Shown: positions 44,605 to 56,214, counted from the first letter of the stretch. The stretch: 64,000 bases of DNA from Bisporella sp. PMI_857 (GCA_021307315.1 JAJSPD010000011.1:682001-746000); one strand, 5' to 3'. A program made the numbers and translations. Notes: generated from the letters alone by a model not told the origin.

Positions 44605-47600
44605 ATGACACCAAAAAAACTCTCCTTCCTGCTAGAATGGTATACAAAATCCAAGGGCAAGTCCCGCAAAACAAGAGAAGCAGGGAAAGAAGAGCAAATG
44701 AAGGAGCCAGTTCCTTTCTGCGAAACCTGCAAGCATATGCCGTGGACATGCCTACCATTTGAAGACGAACTGGCACACCCTCATCATTCCTCGCTCGAAG
44801 CTTTGATCACTTCAACAAAAAAATGCAGGATGTGCGTATTTATTCTCCATGCCGCCGTTTCCAACTATCGCCGCTCGCGGGCGCCTCCGCAGGAGAGTTA
44901 CCATTGGTGGACCCGCTACGAAACTATCCACACAACACAGGCTGTCCACAGCAATGCTCTCCGCAGAGCCGCATATATCAAAGCTCTGGGGCCTGCCATG
45001 CCTGATATGGAAACGGACGTTGTTGTTGGCGAACGAGGGGGCTACTTCACTCATAAAATGATTCAGCCTTGGGATACCGAATGTCAGGTTCATAGGACAA
45101 CCTTCGTGTCCGTTCCAGGAATGGTGGAAGCTCGTGATGTTGAACCCGTAGAGGATTCTGTCATCAGCTTGGATGAACTGAGGGCGCAGGTCCCGAAAAA
45201 CATGGGAGTCTGGGTATATGCTAACTACTGGAGGGCTCTAGAAGCAAAAAATGAAATTGCTATCGATAATTGGCACTTGATGGGGATTGGTGCTCGATTC
45301 GGAGTGTCAGGTCACATGTTTTTGATAGCATTAATAATCCACAGAAGAGTGTACATATTCGCGGAAGCGCTCTATCAGCAGCCGTAGACGAAGGCAATCA
45401 AGCAGCATTTACGCCTTTGCACATACCTCGTTGCTTCCGAGAGATTGACTCGAGCTCTGATATAGCATATAGGCGAATTTGGCGCTGGATCAGGGATGAC
45501 CTCCCGCTCCACAACTGCCGAGGCCCACCCGCAAATCCAAAGTTGCCTACGAGAGTACTTGACGTTTTTGCCTCTGACGGCTTTGTAAAGCATTTCGAGA
45601 GTCGTGGCCAGCGTGGCAGATACACAGCCTTGAGCCACTCGTGGGGCAAGTCTCCAAGGCTTACAGCTAGGAGGTCGAATATCGAAGACTTAAAATGTGG
45701 AATCGCACTCTCATCTCTCCCCAGAACATTTAAGGACGCTATCCAAATTACCCAACGCCTTCAGATACGGTATATTTGGATAGACTGCCTTTGTGTTATT
45801 CAAGACGACCCACTCGACTGGGAAAAGGAGGCACAGGCAATGGGGGAATTGTATCGGAATTCATATATCACTATCGCTGCTGCGAGTTCCATCGATAGCA
45901 ACACTGGTTGCTTTCCACAAGGAAAGGACGCGCCCTATCTTTCATCCGCATCGCAATCCTTGGGTTACAAAACCAAGGTCAATGCCTACGGCCCCGGTAC
46001 CTGCAGCTTTGGTGTAAGACCCTCAAATTCGCAGAGACAAAATCTCTCCAACATATACTTGTCCAAAGAATGGCTCCCAGGCTCCTGCTCGGCCACTCCC
46101 CAAAAGACCGTAATTGGCTCCTTCGGCCAAAACTTCGATCCACTCGAAGACGAGCCGCTCAGCACTCGCGGCTGGACGCTGCAAGAGCGGCTTCTCCCCT
46201 CAAGGATTATCCACTATGCTAAGGATCAGATGTACTACCAATGCGATTGCGCAGTGAAATCTGAAGACGGGTTTTCTTTCCCAGACACTTTTTTTTAGCC
46301 TGAGAGTGTTAATTCAAACACAACTACTTCCCTTCGAGCAGCATGGTGTCGGAGAAAATAGCGCGTCGTTTATTGAGGGACATCTTCCAGTAGACAAAAC
46401 GAAGAGGTGGGATGGCGGATGGCTTGGCATGGTTCAGAACTATTCCCTGCGGAAATTAACCGTAGATCAGGATAAGCTTCCCGCGCTATCCGGTTTGGCG
46501 CGGATGTTGGCCGAGGAGACAGGAGACCGCTACTTCGCCGGTTTGTGGGCAAGCCATCTTCCTGAGGACCTGTTTTGGCGCGTTTATTTGCAAGAAGAAT
46601 CCTTCTTGATGGTATGCCCCCTCCTTACCTTCCACGGGGCAAAAGGCACAGCTCTAGGCCGTGCTCTTGCTCTTGATGGATATGGTAATTGTTGTTGTAT
46701 TGAGTTCTACTCTACGTTCTAAGATAAAGGGGGTGTGATGGCGCGTGCGCCATCACGTGCCACGTGTGAGTCATACGACTGGCTTGGTCAATATATACCC
46801 ACACTTCTCATCCATGCTCTTGATCAAGGGAAAGGCGTTAGGAGAAGTGACGAAACCGAAGCAGTATCGAGCACCGTCATGGTCCTGGGCGTCGCTCGAT
46901 GCTCCTATTCGGTTTTTGCCTTTAACATATAAGAATCTCGTTGCTTCGGTCGTCAGTTGCTCTACCACACCGACCCATACCGACGAGTACGGAAGGGTGA
47001 AGGCGGGCAGGCTTGTCATAGAAGTATATCTCACCTTTTATTTAGTATGTGGCATCTGCAAACTAGCTAATTATGAGCTAACCAGGCCCTTATATACGAG
47101 ATATTGCCTCACACCCCTGAAAATGAGTGGCGCAAACACGGCAGGCCTATCGAAATCCGCTTTCCGCCAGATGACAAGCGTGAGCTATCCGTGGGTGAGC
47201 TCTACCTCGACTTCCCCAACGAGTCTCCGCCTTTCGCCTGCTACGCCCTATTTCTGGATCCCGGGAATGCCCTTGTGCTGCGAACACGGCCGGGCCGTCC
47301 GGCAATAGAATCGGATGAGATCCCAGGTTATGACAAGCTTCTAAAGAGTGAACAAGACACCGTCTCTGACCAACTGGTTACCACGAATGCTGTCGTCGAA
47401 CAGATTAAGCAACGACCGGAGATGAAAAAGTGGGTATTCCAGTCTTTTAGCAATTCTGAGAGGATTGGAATCGCAATATTTGTAGAGGGGTCGAAAAACG
47501 AAGGGAAGAAAGGACAAAAGGAGTTGAATATGAGCGAGCTAACGCTAGAGGACGTTCATATGGCAAAAAAGGGTGAATCCTGGGGCCCTATCACAAGTAA

Positions 47601-47631
47601 AGATCCAAAGATCCGCACAACTATCTTGTAA
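44605..47631 (+). pseudogene. HET-domain protein with two frameshifts
   Basis: From ATG 44605 the protein has a Cys-rich start (CETCKHMPWTCLPFEDE), then the HET domain: GRYTALSHSWG (near 45620), IRYIWIDCLCVIQDDPLDW (near 45765) and LSTRGWTLQERLLP (near 46160). The C-terminal region follows (KLPALSGLARMLAEETGDRY; APSWSWASLDAPIR). One base appears lost in a T run at about 45314-45325, and another shift is near 46290-46300, also in a T run. A 62-nt intron (47024-47085, donor GTATAT, branch GCTAAC) joins cleanly. About 140 bp around 46690-46825 show no HET similarity and may be an intron or insertion. Both frameshifts sit in homopolymers, so sequencing error is possible. The last 100 residues are charged and unplaced. 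Confidence 0.72.
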
Positions 47632-48640
47632 GGAAACGTAATCTCAAGGAAATTATTCATTGCCAAGTGGGAGGCATCTTGTTAAGTACCACGCGATCGA
47701 TCTCGAAGCCTCGTTAAAACAAGCCCCCTCTTCAGCGAGATCTGTTGCTCGGTTTTACAACAATGCCTTTAAAATGTTCCAATTTGCATCTACGAGCGAC
47801 CGCCTTCACCATTTTATGGATAAGCTGGCCCAGTCCGGCGGACCTCCAGCGACACTACACTCAGATTGTCGACTGTCCTTGACGCAAGGTCGTCTTGCCT
47901 ACCTCAAAAGACCGTGCGCCTTTATGGGCGGCTACACGGTGATCTATTAGGTATGCTGGGGTACTGTAAACTAGTTACGGTGTCTCAATTAAAAACTCAG
48001 TGCCCACGGCTCACGCTCTAGGTATTCAAGAGGGATGCCAGGTGACGATGTCCTATCTCAAAGTGGCTATTACCGCATGGGGAGGATTTCAAATGCAATT
48101 TCAAAGGCGCGGGGTCAACAGAAGCTATGAACTGTTATTTCTAGCCGAAGCCGTGGGATATTGAGAATCGGAGGGAGTTGTGTAGTGAAGCCGCTGCTTA
48201 ACATCGGCAAGGTTTATGCCGACTCAAGGGACAAGTATGGCGGTCAAAATGCTGCCGCTGTTGGCTGCATACTTCGTTGCTGTTGCTAAAGTATGATTAA
48301 ATTGTTATGCATATTCTTTTCAGGTCTACCTCATTTAATGTCACACTGTCAGGCATTACTGATTCTCATTTATCAAATAATTGACGAACATCCGACCACC
48401 CATCCCACATGAGCGGGCCTTGCGGCCGTTTTAACCGTACCCGAACATATAAACTATTTAACGAGAAAATCGAATTAAATCGAGTGCCTGAGGTAAGGTT
48501 AAGTTGGAAGAAGGGTTTCACCTCTTTCGGTATTGTTGGTATAAAGTCAAAGTTATGTGAATACTCCATGACACACAGACCACCACATAAATGTATTTAA
48601 GTTCTCGCACGTAGATTAGAACTTAGAACAATCAAGAACT
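47632..48640. other. Intergenic, no firm gene
   Basis: A 96-codon frame (47660-47950) has a non-ATG start and no domain; I do not support it. The rest shows nothing recognisable. Confidence 0.4.
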
Positions 48641-48832
48641 TAGAAGAATCAACGAATATCAGAACCACACCAGCAAGAGCGTAGTAGCTGTGACTACGCT
48701 CTTGCTGGTGTGGTTATGATATTCGTTGATTCTTCTAAGCTACGGCCTATTGCCAGGTAGTTATATAGATAGTAGGAGACCCACAATCCTCGCGATATGG
48801 AACGCGTGAAACTATGTACATGCATTCCAACA
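48641..48832 (+). repeat. LTR, family F, with an extended perfect hairpin
   Basis: The 3' part (CTAAGCTACGGCCTATTGCC...GCATTCCAACA) is a normal family F LTR. The 5' end is instead an inverted copy of its own first third, so 48641-48736 is a near-perfect palindrome with arms of about 42 bases around GTAGTAGCTGTGACTAC. Confidence 0.75.
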
Positions 48833-49129
48833 AAAACATTTGTGTTTGATATAAACATTTGCAGTGGGAAATGTAGTAACGCAAGTCGGGCAGGGCCTCT
48901 TGCATTTTAGATCTGATCAGGCCAATTAGTAGTCTGTATGGCGTTGCAAACATTGTGAAGCTTACGATGGAGATAGTGTCGAACAAGCTCCTGCCTCCTT
49001 TCAAAACCTCTGCATTTAAATTTGCATCTGAATTTCATTTGTGATTGCCGGCCTCCATCGCTGCTATCGCCAATATCACTATCGTTACCCTATCGTAAGT
49101 CTCTGAAGTTAGGTTTGCTTCACAGATTG

Positions 49130-49359
49130 TGTTGAACAGGCTAGGTCTAAGGATCATACCTAGTCTATTGTAGGCACCGGTAGGCACCGGTAGGCAACGG
49201 TAGGCAACGGTAGGCAACAGTGTGATGACATGTGAGTATCGTACCTCTATAAGTAGAGGGATTATTTCCTGTAGTTTAGGTTCTACAACCTTCAGCAATT
49301 GATACTTATTTGCCCTATACTCTCTGAAGGCCACGTGACTTTCTTCCTCTATTTGAACA
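49130..49359 (+). repeat. Solo LTR, family I, with 5-bp TSD
   Basis: TGTTGAACAGGCTAGG to ATTTGAACA, with GATTG on each side (49125-49129 and 49360-49364). It contains CTCTATAAGTAGAGG and a five-unit tandem repeat. Confidence 0.93.
49171..49220 (+). repeat. Five 10-bp tandem units in LTR I
   Basis: TAGGCACCGG twice, TAGGCAACGG twice and TAGGCAACAG once. The other family I copy at 28370 lacks this array, so it expanded in this copy. Confidence 0.9.
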
Positions 49360-49884
49360 GATTGCAAGAGCGACTTGTAGTCTGCTGAATAACAAATTCA
49401 TAATGAGCTGTAGTATTACTGTCAGCTTATGAGTCCTGCCTGAGATCCTAAATCTTACCTTGCACTGCTCAAGATGGCTTGACAATTTCTCCACTGGCAA
49501 AGAACGGATATGATGGGATAATTCCTCGATAGGTGTCGTTCTGCAGTAGACGTAGATCAGATCCTGCGCCATCTTATTGTGCTGCAATCGATTCGTGGAC
49601 TAGAGAGTCTGAATTACACGCAAACGTTAACCACACTTCTGGTGCTTCAGGATATTGAACATGAATAGCGAGGTGTGGTTTGCTGACAGTCGAACAAATT
49701 GATTGCGCTTGTGCTTGGCGGACGCTGGCGTTGGGAACGGAGCAAATGAAGAAGCGTATTATTAAATGGACACTAGAAGAGGACAAACAGTGCTCCAGAT
49801 ACGAAAGGGTGGTTGTTCGTGGGGAAGACATCCATGCCGCGGTCCCCCTTTCCAGAAAGATGTTGTTGGTTGCTTGTTGTAATG

Positions 49885-51607
49885 CTAGTAGCCACTCAGA
49901 GCCCTCTTGTTCCTTTTACCTTGATAATATTTCAGGTTGAACAGGATCTCAAAGGCCAGGTCTCCTGACGTATCCGCTACTACACCCTGTCTGAACTTGT
50001 CCACCTCCTCCGTCATTTCAGTATACTCTTCCCAGACATCCTTGAACATTTCTACCAAAGATACTTGACCAGCAAATGACTTTTGCTTTCCTGTGTACTT
50101 TGGTGTCTTCGCGTCCACGAAATAGACGCCATTCTCCTTCTTAGCTATACCTCTACCCATTCTGACTCTCTCCACCACCTCAGCAAACTCGAACTGATCG
50201 TCACTAAAATCTGATGTCCCTACGCAGATCGGCACTTTACCTGCTTCAATAGTATCGTCAAGTATTCCTCTGCCGCAGTGGTGCATTGCAATACGAACGT
50301 TCTGGTGATTGAAGATACTCAGGAGGTTAACACCATACCATATGTGGTATACACGCTTATTTTCTATTGGGTCCTTCTCTTCTTTGCCGTCAGGTTGAAC
50401 GGCGTTGTGGAACATTATAAAGCTCCTAAATTTAATGTTAGCCTGTCCAGATGTAGACCTCAAAATTAAGACAAGGTATAACTTACCACTCCTTATACTC
50501 TGGGTCCTTGAGAATCTCTTGGAGAAAATTTTCTAAACTTTCGGTTGGCGATCCCTTGGGCAATTCGCGGCTGCGCTGGGGGCCACCTAGACCGAGGTAC
50601 ATGACATTTTCATTTTTGTCCAACCAAGCTTTCAGTCCGGCCGGAATATCCGTCATGCCCGATACCTGTGGCCTTCCAATACGCGTTTGCCTATTTACCG
50701 AGGGTAATCCCGGAAAAAAATCCGCAGGTTGTCCTACGAGGACAATATCGGCCTTGTCGATTGGGTATTGGTCTTTTTTCGTCTCGACTTCTTTCTGCTG
50801 TTTGAAATCGGCCCTGACGTTTATCCTGACAATTAGATCTTTTTCTACCAAATTGTTCATTGGCTCATGAAATTTCGTCCAAAAGCCATCAGACCCCTTG
50901 TACAGACCGCTGATGGCGTTGCCTTGAATAACGACATGGGGCTTCCACGTTTTTAAATACTCGTTGACGACATCCATGAATTTTTGTTGGTTGGCGGCTT
51001 CATTCTTATCATCGTCTGCCAAACACAGCTTGATATCAGATTCCCAGTAATCTCTGGTCTGTTTTGTCATGTACTTGAGATAGTTGCAGTCGACTGCCAA
51101 TTTCATCTCGATGTTCGGCTTGTCCTCTTTCTTGAGATGGAAATAATATAACATCCTGTTGAAAAGATCGGTCCTGCTACTGTGAAGACTGCGAGAATTG
51201 ATCGCCTCTGTGTAAGTCATAGATTTGCCGACATCGCCTCCTGAACCTGCATATTCGATGAAGAGGATCCTAAACTTCTCCTTCTTCGGAAGTAGTTGCG
51301 CGTTGATCCACTCAATGTGCGCTTTCAACTTATCCGCTGGTGGTTTCTCTTTACGTCCAACTCGTGGCTGAATACCGTTCGAAGGATTTTGTGTTGAAAG
51401 GAATCTGAATAAGTCGTCCACCTGCGGTTGGACGTGGCCGGGGTCGTCACCAGGGGCTCTGCGATAGAGAGGACTGGCCGGGGAGACTGGCGAATGTAAA
51501 GGTAAAGACCTGCCGATAACGGTGGGGAGAATAAGACCAATGTTAAAGCAGAGCAAGAGAAGTGTTGTGGGGGGAAAAGAGGAGTGCATGACCGGACGGC
51601 GATCCAA
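49885..51607 (-). CDS. Secreted GT-B (UDP-glycosyltransferase-like) protein
   Basis: Two exons, 51607-50487 and 50425-49885, joined by a 61-nt intron (GTAAGT...AATTTAG) that restores the frame. The product is about 550 residues. The N-terminus has a signal-peptide-like segment (TTLLLLCFNIGLILPTVIG). The C-terminal exon shows NVRIAMHHCGRGILDDTIEA followed by GKVPICVG and DQFEFAEVVERV. This parallels the nucleotide-sugar-binding motif of family 1 glycosyltransferases (H-x-G-x-G-S/T-x2-E-A, then G-x-P then D-Q), with the usual Glu region altered. Most fungal enzymes of this type are not secreted, so this is unusual. A 3' intron is possible (GTAAAAGG after residues KYYQ). Substrate unknown. Confidence 0.62.
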
Positions 51608-52187
51608 ACTGACTTTTTTTGGTGATATTGGTGAATCGAAGCCTCCGGGCTATGAGAAAGATTAAAAATGAGCGGGAGAAAGAAGCAGGCTAGAACAGAG
51701 TAGGTCGTCACGATGGGTTCGAAGTAAGTAGCCAAGAGAGACCATGCCATTGTTATATGCTAGGACAAGCAGCTTTGAAGGAAGGTGTTCGGATGAGGCC
51801 AAGCAGCCCTGAAGGAAGGTGTGCGTGCGGATGAGGCCATCCGCGGCGTACTTACGTCCGTGGGCCACCATATTTTGAGGATCGAGGTAGCTTCAGTCCA
51901 ATTGCGGTTGTGTATGAAGGAGCTGGTTTTTAATAGTACAACAGGCTGAGCCGGTGCATAGAGCTCGGGGCTCGGTAGCATCACTGGCTCCTTCGTACAT
52001 CACGTGATGACCTGCCACAGCCAGGAGTGGGGGGAAGAAGTGTCGCAACTCGCCCGGTGGCGTTATTCGGCTGGGATCGTTAATAATACACACAGGTGTG
52101 CCTTGCCATGTCTTCGAATCGATCCCGCGGGCTTAGCCACTTCCTGGGAACGTACATGGTAGCACTGCGGAACGACGCACGCGATAA
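51608..52187. other. Intergenic, no gene seen
   Basis: The short minus-strand frames here overlap one another and the 5' end of the glycosyltransferase-like gene. A repeated unit of about 40 bp (GCAGC(T/C)TGAAGGAAGGTGT) occurs twice near 51770-51820. Divergent promoters are likely. Confidence 0.4.
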
Positions 52188-52769
52188 ATGTTGGCGCATA
52201 AAATCACGACCAATTCCTTGCCTGATTTGATCTCTCCGACCACCAATTCCCTAATCTCTCAACACCTACATCACTCCCAACACCACTTCTTGCCCATGCG
52301 ACTCTCCCAGCACCAGATGTGCGCCATCTTCAGCGTTTTCACGATGTGCCAACGCCAGATTCTTGCAGTCATTGCTGGCACAGGTGACAACCAAGCCCTC
52401 GACAACCGCAATAGCGGTGAAAACACCATCGGAATCGATGTCGATGCTCCGGCTGTGACAGCTAGTCCGAGCACAGAGAATAACGAGCCTTCCTTAATCG
52501 CTAGAACCCACGGCGAAGATTCGAGTAGTGATTTGAAACGTAGCAGCAATTCGAGGGGTAGCAGCAATTCGAAAGGTGGCAGCAAAAATGGCGACGAAAC
52601 TAGTAGCGGCAACAAAAGCAAGGAGGACAAGGCAAAAAAAGAAAAAATGGCTAAGATACAAAAGAGAGCAAAGCAAATTGAGGAGGATAATAAGAGGAGG
52701 CACGAAGCCGCCAAGGCTAAAGGGTTCGTGTATCAATCTTACGACTCGAACGACATAAACGAGGTCTAA
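52188..52769 (+). CDS. Small low-complexity protein, hypothetical
   Basis: A 193-codon single frame; ATGs at 52188 and 52296 are both possible. From the second the N-terminus is weakly hydrophobic (CAIFSVFTMCQRQILAVIAG). The middle is Ser/Gly/Asn-rich (SSNSRGSSNSKGGSKNG) and the end is a charged helix, probably a coiled coil (KKEKMAKIQKRAKQIEEDNK). No family is recognised. The long reverse frames are shadows of its biased composition. Confidence 0.45.
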   Translation: MLAHKITTNSLPDLISPTTNSLISQHLHHSQHHFLPMRLSQHQMCAIFSVFTMCQRQILAVIAGTGDNQALDNRNSGENTIGIDVDAPAVTASPSTENNEPSLIARTHGEDSSSDLKRSSNSRGSSNSKGGSKNGDETSSGNKSKEDKAKKEKMAKIQKRAKQIEEDNKRRHEAAKAKGFVYQSYDSNDINEV

Positions 52770-53011
52770 GTGCCTTAGGGTTAGGTTTTGTGACAGCTGC
52801 AGGGTTTAGGGACTGGAATGCTTGTTATATTGAGAATCTAAAGCTGGAGAGGAAAGGGAAAAGAGAAGATATATAGGAAGGGCCTGGTTTATATATTCTT
52901 TAGGGCCAAGCTAGTAGGGCCGAGCTGGGTTTGCTTTCTTTTAATAACATTCCTTACTAGTCGTATTCTCTTCCTCCGAATCAGTATCGCTTGCAGTATC
53001 TGCCTCATCAT

Positions 53012-53065
53012 TGTCACGGCCCTGGCCCTATTTCGCTTAGAGCCCCTTGGGGCTCGGTCCTTTAG
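53012..53065 (+). repeat. LTR fragment, family C
   Basis: TGTCACGGCCCTGGCCCTAT and the next 30 bases match the start of the 4880 copy; the rest is missing. Confidence 0.75.
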
Positions 53066-53309
53066 GGCTTGGCAACCCACTGGGTTGTAAATTTTTTAAC
53101 CCAACCCACTGGGCCGGCCACAGCGTAACTGGGAATGACCGCATTGACAAAGCTCAAGATTATTCTCGATTGTCAAGCTAGTCAATAGCAATACAAAATC
53201 AACACCGCTTAGCGTTCCTGGAAAAAAGCCAAAAGTGCTAGAGTTTATGCTCTGGTAGAAATATATTACCTGATTTCTTCGGGGCAGCATACAAATGGCC
53301 AACTCCCGG

Positions 53310-53481
53310 AAAGCTTACAGAAATACCTGGATGTTTTTCTAGCTGGCAACGCCAAGAAGCTAGCTCCGCATAAAGACATCGATTTAGCAATAAAACTACG
53401 GCCAGGGAAAGAACTTCTGTATGGGCCAATTTACCCTTTGTCACAAACTGAACTGGCGGCGCTCCGAGAATTCCTGGAGGA
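53310..53481 (+). pseudogene. Ty3/gypsy polyprotein fragment (start of RT)
   Basis: One frame reads LAPHKDIDLAIKLRPGKELL, then YGPIYPLSQTELAALREFLE. This is the conserved entry to the gypsy reverse transcriptase (H-x-I-D-L, then P-x-G-P-x-Y-x-L-S). The fragment is about 55 codons long and ends where a family G LTR begins. Upstream sequence has stops. It is one of few pieces of LTR-retrotransposon coding sequence in the window. Confidence 0.7.
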
Positions 53482-53846
53482 TGTAATAAATAGAGGGCAG
53501 CAGGAGGGATTGCAATATAACAGGTAAGAACACGTGACTGGCAAAGTTGTTGAGATAGTGATGCATTGATATCAAAAGTATGCTTGTAAGTCTAGCAGGA
53601 AAACTCAAGCTTGCCTTCCTCCAGGGAACCCTAGCTCTTCCTTATATCCCATAACAGTGCTCAACAGTGCTGTATCGTTGACCTATGGAACCACTGAGCT
53701 CTAGAGGTCGGTATCCCCGAAAAGCATTCTATTAATCGGAGCCCACGATAGTCTAGACTATACGCCTTCATAGTGACCGTAAGCCTTTGGCTGGCTGTCG
53801 GCTCACTACAGCCTGTAACCGACCCTAACCGACTCTAGCTGTTACA
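53482..53846 (-). repeat. LTR, family G, inverted
   Basis: TGTAATAAATAGAGGGCAG to CTAGCTGTTACA, matching the reverse complement of 60014-60419. It abuts the gypsy fragment on its left. No matching duplication is seen (GAGGA before, GTTTG after). Confidence 0.82.
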
Positions 53847-54634
53847 GTTTGAAGCAATGGCTTCTGGAGTGTTATTTAAACTGCCCCAGTCCTGTGAGTC
53901 TCTAGAGGAAGTTCCGTTCATGGTTACGACCCGTTTGACAGGCGTGTGCGAGCCCGATCTTTTGGCGGAGGATTCGCTCCGGGAACCTCTTTTGGGAATA
54001 GAAGGCAGGTTTAGATCATCCGAAGCCTTATTTATAAGCCGGTGTGAGGACCGTTCGAGGCGAATGGGTCGTGAAATTGGGATAGCGGAATTCCAAAACT
54101 ATGTACTAGCCCATATAATGCTTTTGGTCGACTTGCCACAAGTCAGCACTGAATGTGGGACCTGAAGTAGGAATTACATGTACCGTATTTGTGCTGACCG
54201 TATATGGCTAGTGCAGACAGCTACTTTGAATTGATGTCCATTGGCCCAGAATGTCATTTCTTGTGTGCCAATTGATTGTGCTTCCATCATCACCTCTAGA
54301 ATACGACCTACTTGCGCGCAAACTTACTATGATAGGAAGGGTACAGGCCCGAAAAGTCTATTTGATAAAGCATTACAAACAAATTGACGATTTAAGCTGC
54401 TGTTGAATGTGGAAAGCCTGAAAGGCTGGAGCCTAAGAAAAGCTGCTGACGTATTACAATGCAAAGGCTGGAATAAAATTTAGTAAAGCCTGCGTCACGT
54501 TTAGATTTTTCGGAGTTAAGCAGCTGATAAGCCGCGTCGGTTTTCGAGTTCTCATACACCCATTCGGAAAGTAGGTTATACCATGTTAATGACAGCCATA
54601 AATGTGAAGTAATATAGGCAAATGCTATTCTCAC
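53847..54634. other. Intergenic, weak coding potential only
   Basis: A 102-codon frame (53857-54165) starts with ATG but shows no domain; I do not support it as a gene. The rest is featureless. Confidence 0.35.
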
Positions 54635-55525
54635 TCACGCTTTTTTAATACAGTATCCAACAATATGCGGAATAGCTGACCACTCATCAACCTTCTCTAA
54701 ATGCACCATTGCCCACCCATCATCTGCCTCTGCAGCTTTCATCAACAGAGCGGTCGTATCCCTCCTCAGCTGACACCCACCCAGAAAGAACGACCAACCA
54801 AGTGCGGTATAAAGATACTGTAAGAACCATCCGACTAAACTGCTTCCTTCACTGCCAGCATTCACAACGTGCTCACAGAGAACGAATCTACCCCCCGGCT
54901 TTAAGCACCTATATAACCCCTCCACCGTCTCCTCTATTCTCGGCACGCCACAAAGCACACGGATACAAACAATCTCATCAAACACCCCGTTCCCTAACAT
55001 CTTCTCCCCGCCGAGCAACCCTTCCCTCGCCAGCGCAGGAATTAACGACTCCGGTTCTGCACCACAAGCGAGAATTCTGTATTTGTCACCCAGCCCAGTC
55101 TTATATGCACTTTCACCCAGCGCAGCGTGCATGCTCACGCCCGGCTCTGCGCCATATATCATCGTGATGTTCTCTGGGTGCGAAAAGCGGAACAGCTGAT
55201 GACCGGCTCCAGGGCCGACATCGAGGACAACGCCACGAGAGCTTGCAAGAAGAGCGTTGGCGTCGAAAGGGGCGGGCATTTCTTTGGCGAAAGCGGGCCC
55301 GATAGCAAGCCAGAGTTTGGCAAAGGCACGGTCGCGATAGGTTTTGAAGTCGGTGAGGAGGAGATATGGCGCGGTGATGGCTGTTTGGACAAAATCTAGA
55401 GCGCATCGTGTCAGCTTAGGCGTGGGAGATCGCCGGGGTTTGGAGGGGTTACATGCTAGACTCGCGAGCATAAGAAGGGCGGGGAGGACATAGCCCTGTA
55501 TTCGTTTAGAGATAGTCGGCTCCAT
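54635..55525 (-). CDS. METTL7-like class I SAM methyltransferase
   Basis: A methyltransferase using S-adenosylmethionine, prob. membrane-associated. The frame of 296 codons begins with a hydrophobic N-terminus (YVLPALLMLASLA), as in METTL7-type lipid-droplet/ER enzymes. Motif I is VLDVGPGAGHQLF, the acidic post-I loop is YGAEPGVSMH, and later come VLCGVPRIEETVEGLYRCLK and PGGRFVLCEHV (motif III region). A 57-nt stretch (GTAACC...GCTCTAG, near 55456-55400) may be an intron; its length is a multiple of three, so the frame is open either way. The first Gly motif is GPGAG rather than GxGxG. Acceptor unknown. Confidence 0.78.
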   Translation of the reverse strand: MEPTISKRIQGYVLPALLMLASLACNPSKPRRSPTPKLTRCALDFVQTAITAPYLLLTDFKTYRDRAFAKLWLAIGPAFAKEMPAPFDANALLASSRGVVLDVGPGAGHQLFRFSHPENITMIYGAEPGVSMHAALGESAYKTGLGDKYRILACGAEPESLIPALAREGLLGGEKMLGNGVFDEIVCIRVLCGVPRIEETVEGLYRCLKPGGRFVLCEHVVNAGSEGSSLVGWFLQYLYTALGWSFFLGGCQLRRDTTALLMKAAEADDGWAMVHLEKVDEWSAIPHIVGYCIKKA

Positions 55526-56214
55526 AGTTAAGAATCAAGGAAGTCCTCAACTTGCAGGATTGTTGTGAGAATGCTCAAGATCAGAGGTGTCTTCCCATAT
55601 TCTCTGTCCAAGTCATATACCCCGCACAACCCAATTTATGATGGTGGCCTGATGCGCCTCAGCTGGATGTGGTATTCAGCTGCCCTAATTCAGCATAGCG
55701 CAATCTCCTTGATTGTATGAAGATCTCACATAACTATGGATATTTCCCTCCAATTCTGGCATCAAATTACTCGGTTGGAATGCGGGGATAATGGTACGTA
55801 CTATGGTTTTTAAATACGGCAAATGGCTAGAATACCATCATTTTTTGCCCAAAACCCCAGGTTACCACACTTTTATTTGGAATAGGACTCGAAATACCAT
55901 AGTTTTGTCTTGGCAATGGAATGATCGTATTTCAGTCAGAAGCATACAAAATGATGGTAATCTAGTCATACAAGCGGTTTACGGTTGTAGTAGTAGCAAC
56001 AATCATGAACAACTTACTACATTCTACTTACCAGCAGCAACCACGTATCAAGTACGCGGAGTTGCTGCAAGTGGAGTAGTACCACAGTATTGGAACCCGT
56101 CAGATACCTGGATCCTACATAATCTACGTACTGTACAAGGGCTGTTATCATCCATGTTGGTTGCCCGACCGTTGCGGGGTAATTCACGTGACTTTGGCTG
56201 CATACCACACCTAG
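55526..56214. other. Intergenic, no firm gene
   Basis: A 151-codon frame at 55791-56246 reads through a repeat end and has no domain, so I reject it. Confidence 0.4.

Larger units (their letters stand above)
49035..49572 (-). pseudogene. Small gene split by a solo LTR
   Basis: ATG at 49572 opens MAQDLIYVYCRTTPIEELSH. A 50-odd-nt intron (GTAAGA...CTACAG, about 49457-49406) leads to a second exon (LIMNLLFSRLQVALAI), which is interrupted by a family I LTR. After the LTR the same frame resumes (CEANLTSETYDRVTIVILAI) and ends at TGA 49035. Excision of the LTR and one TSD would rejoin the frame exactly. The family is unknown and the encoded protein is short (about 90 residues). Upstream coding-like sequence (49574-49831) may be another exon. 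Confidence 0.55.

Noticed and set aside
49171..49220. A regular short repeat, considered as a CRISPR-like array
   Set aside because: The units are contiguous 10-mers without spacers, and the genome is eukaryotic.
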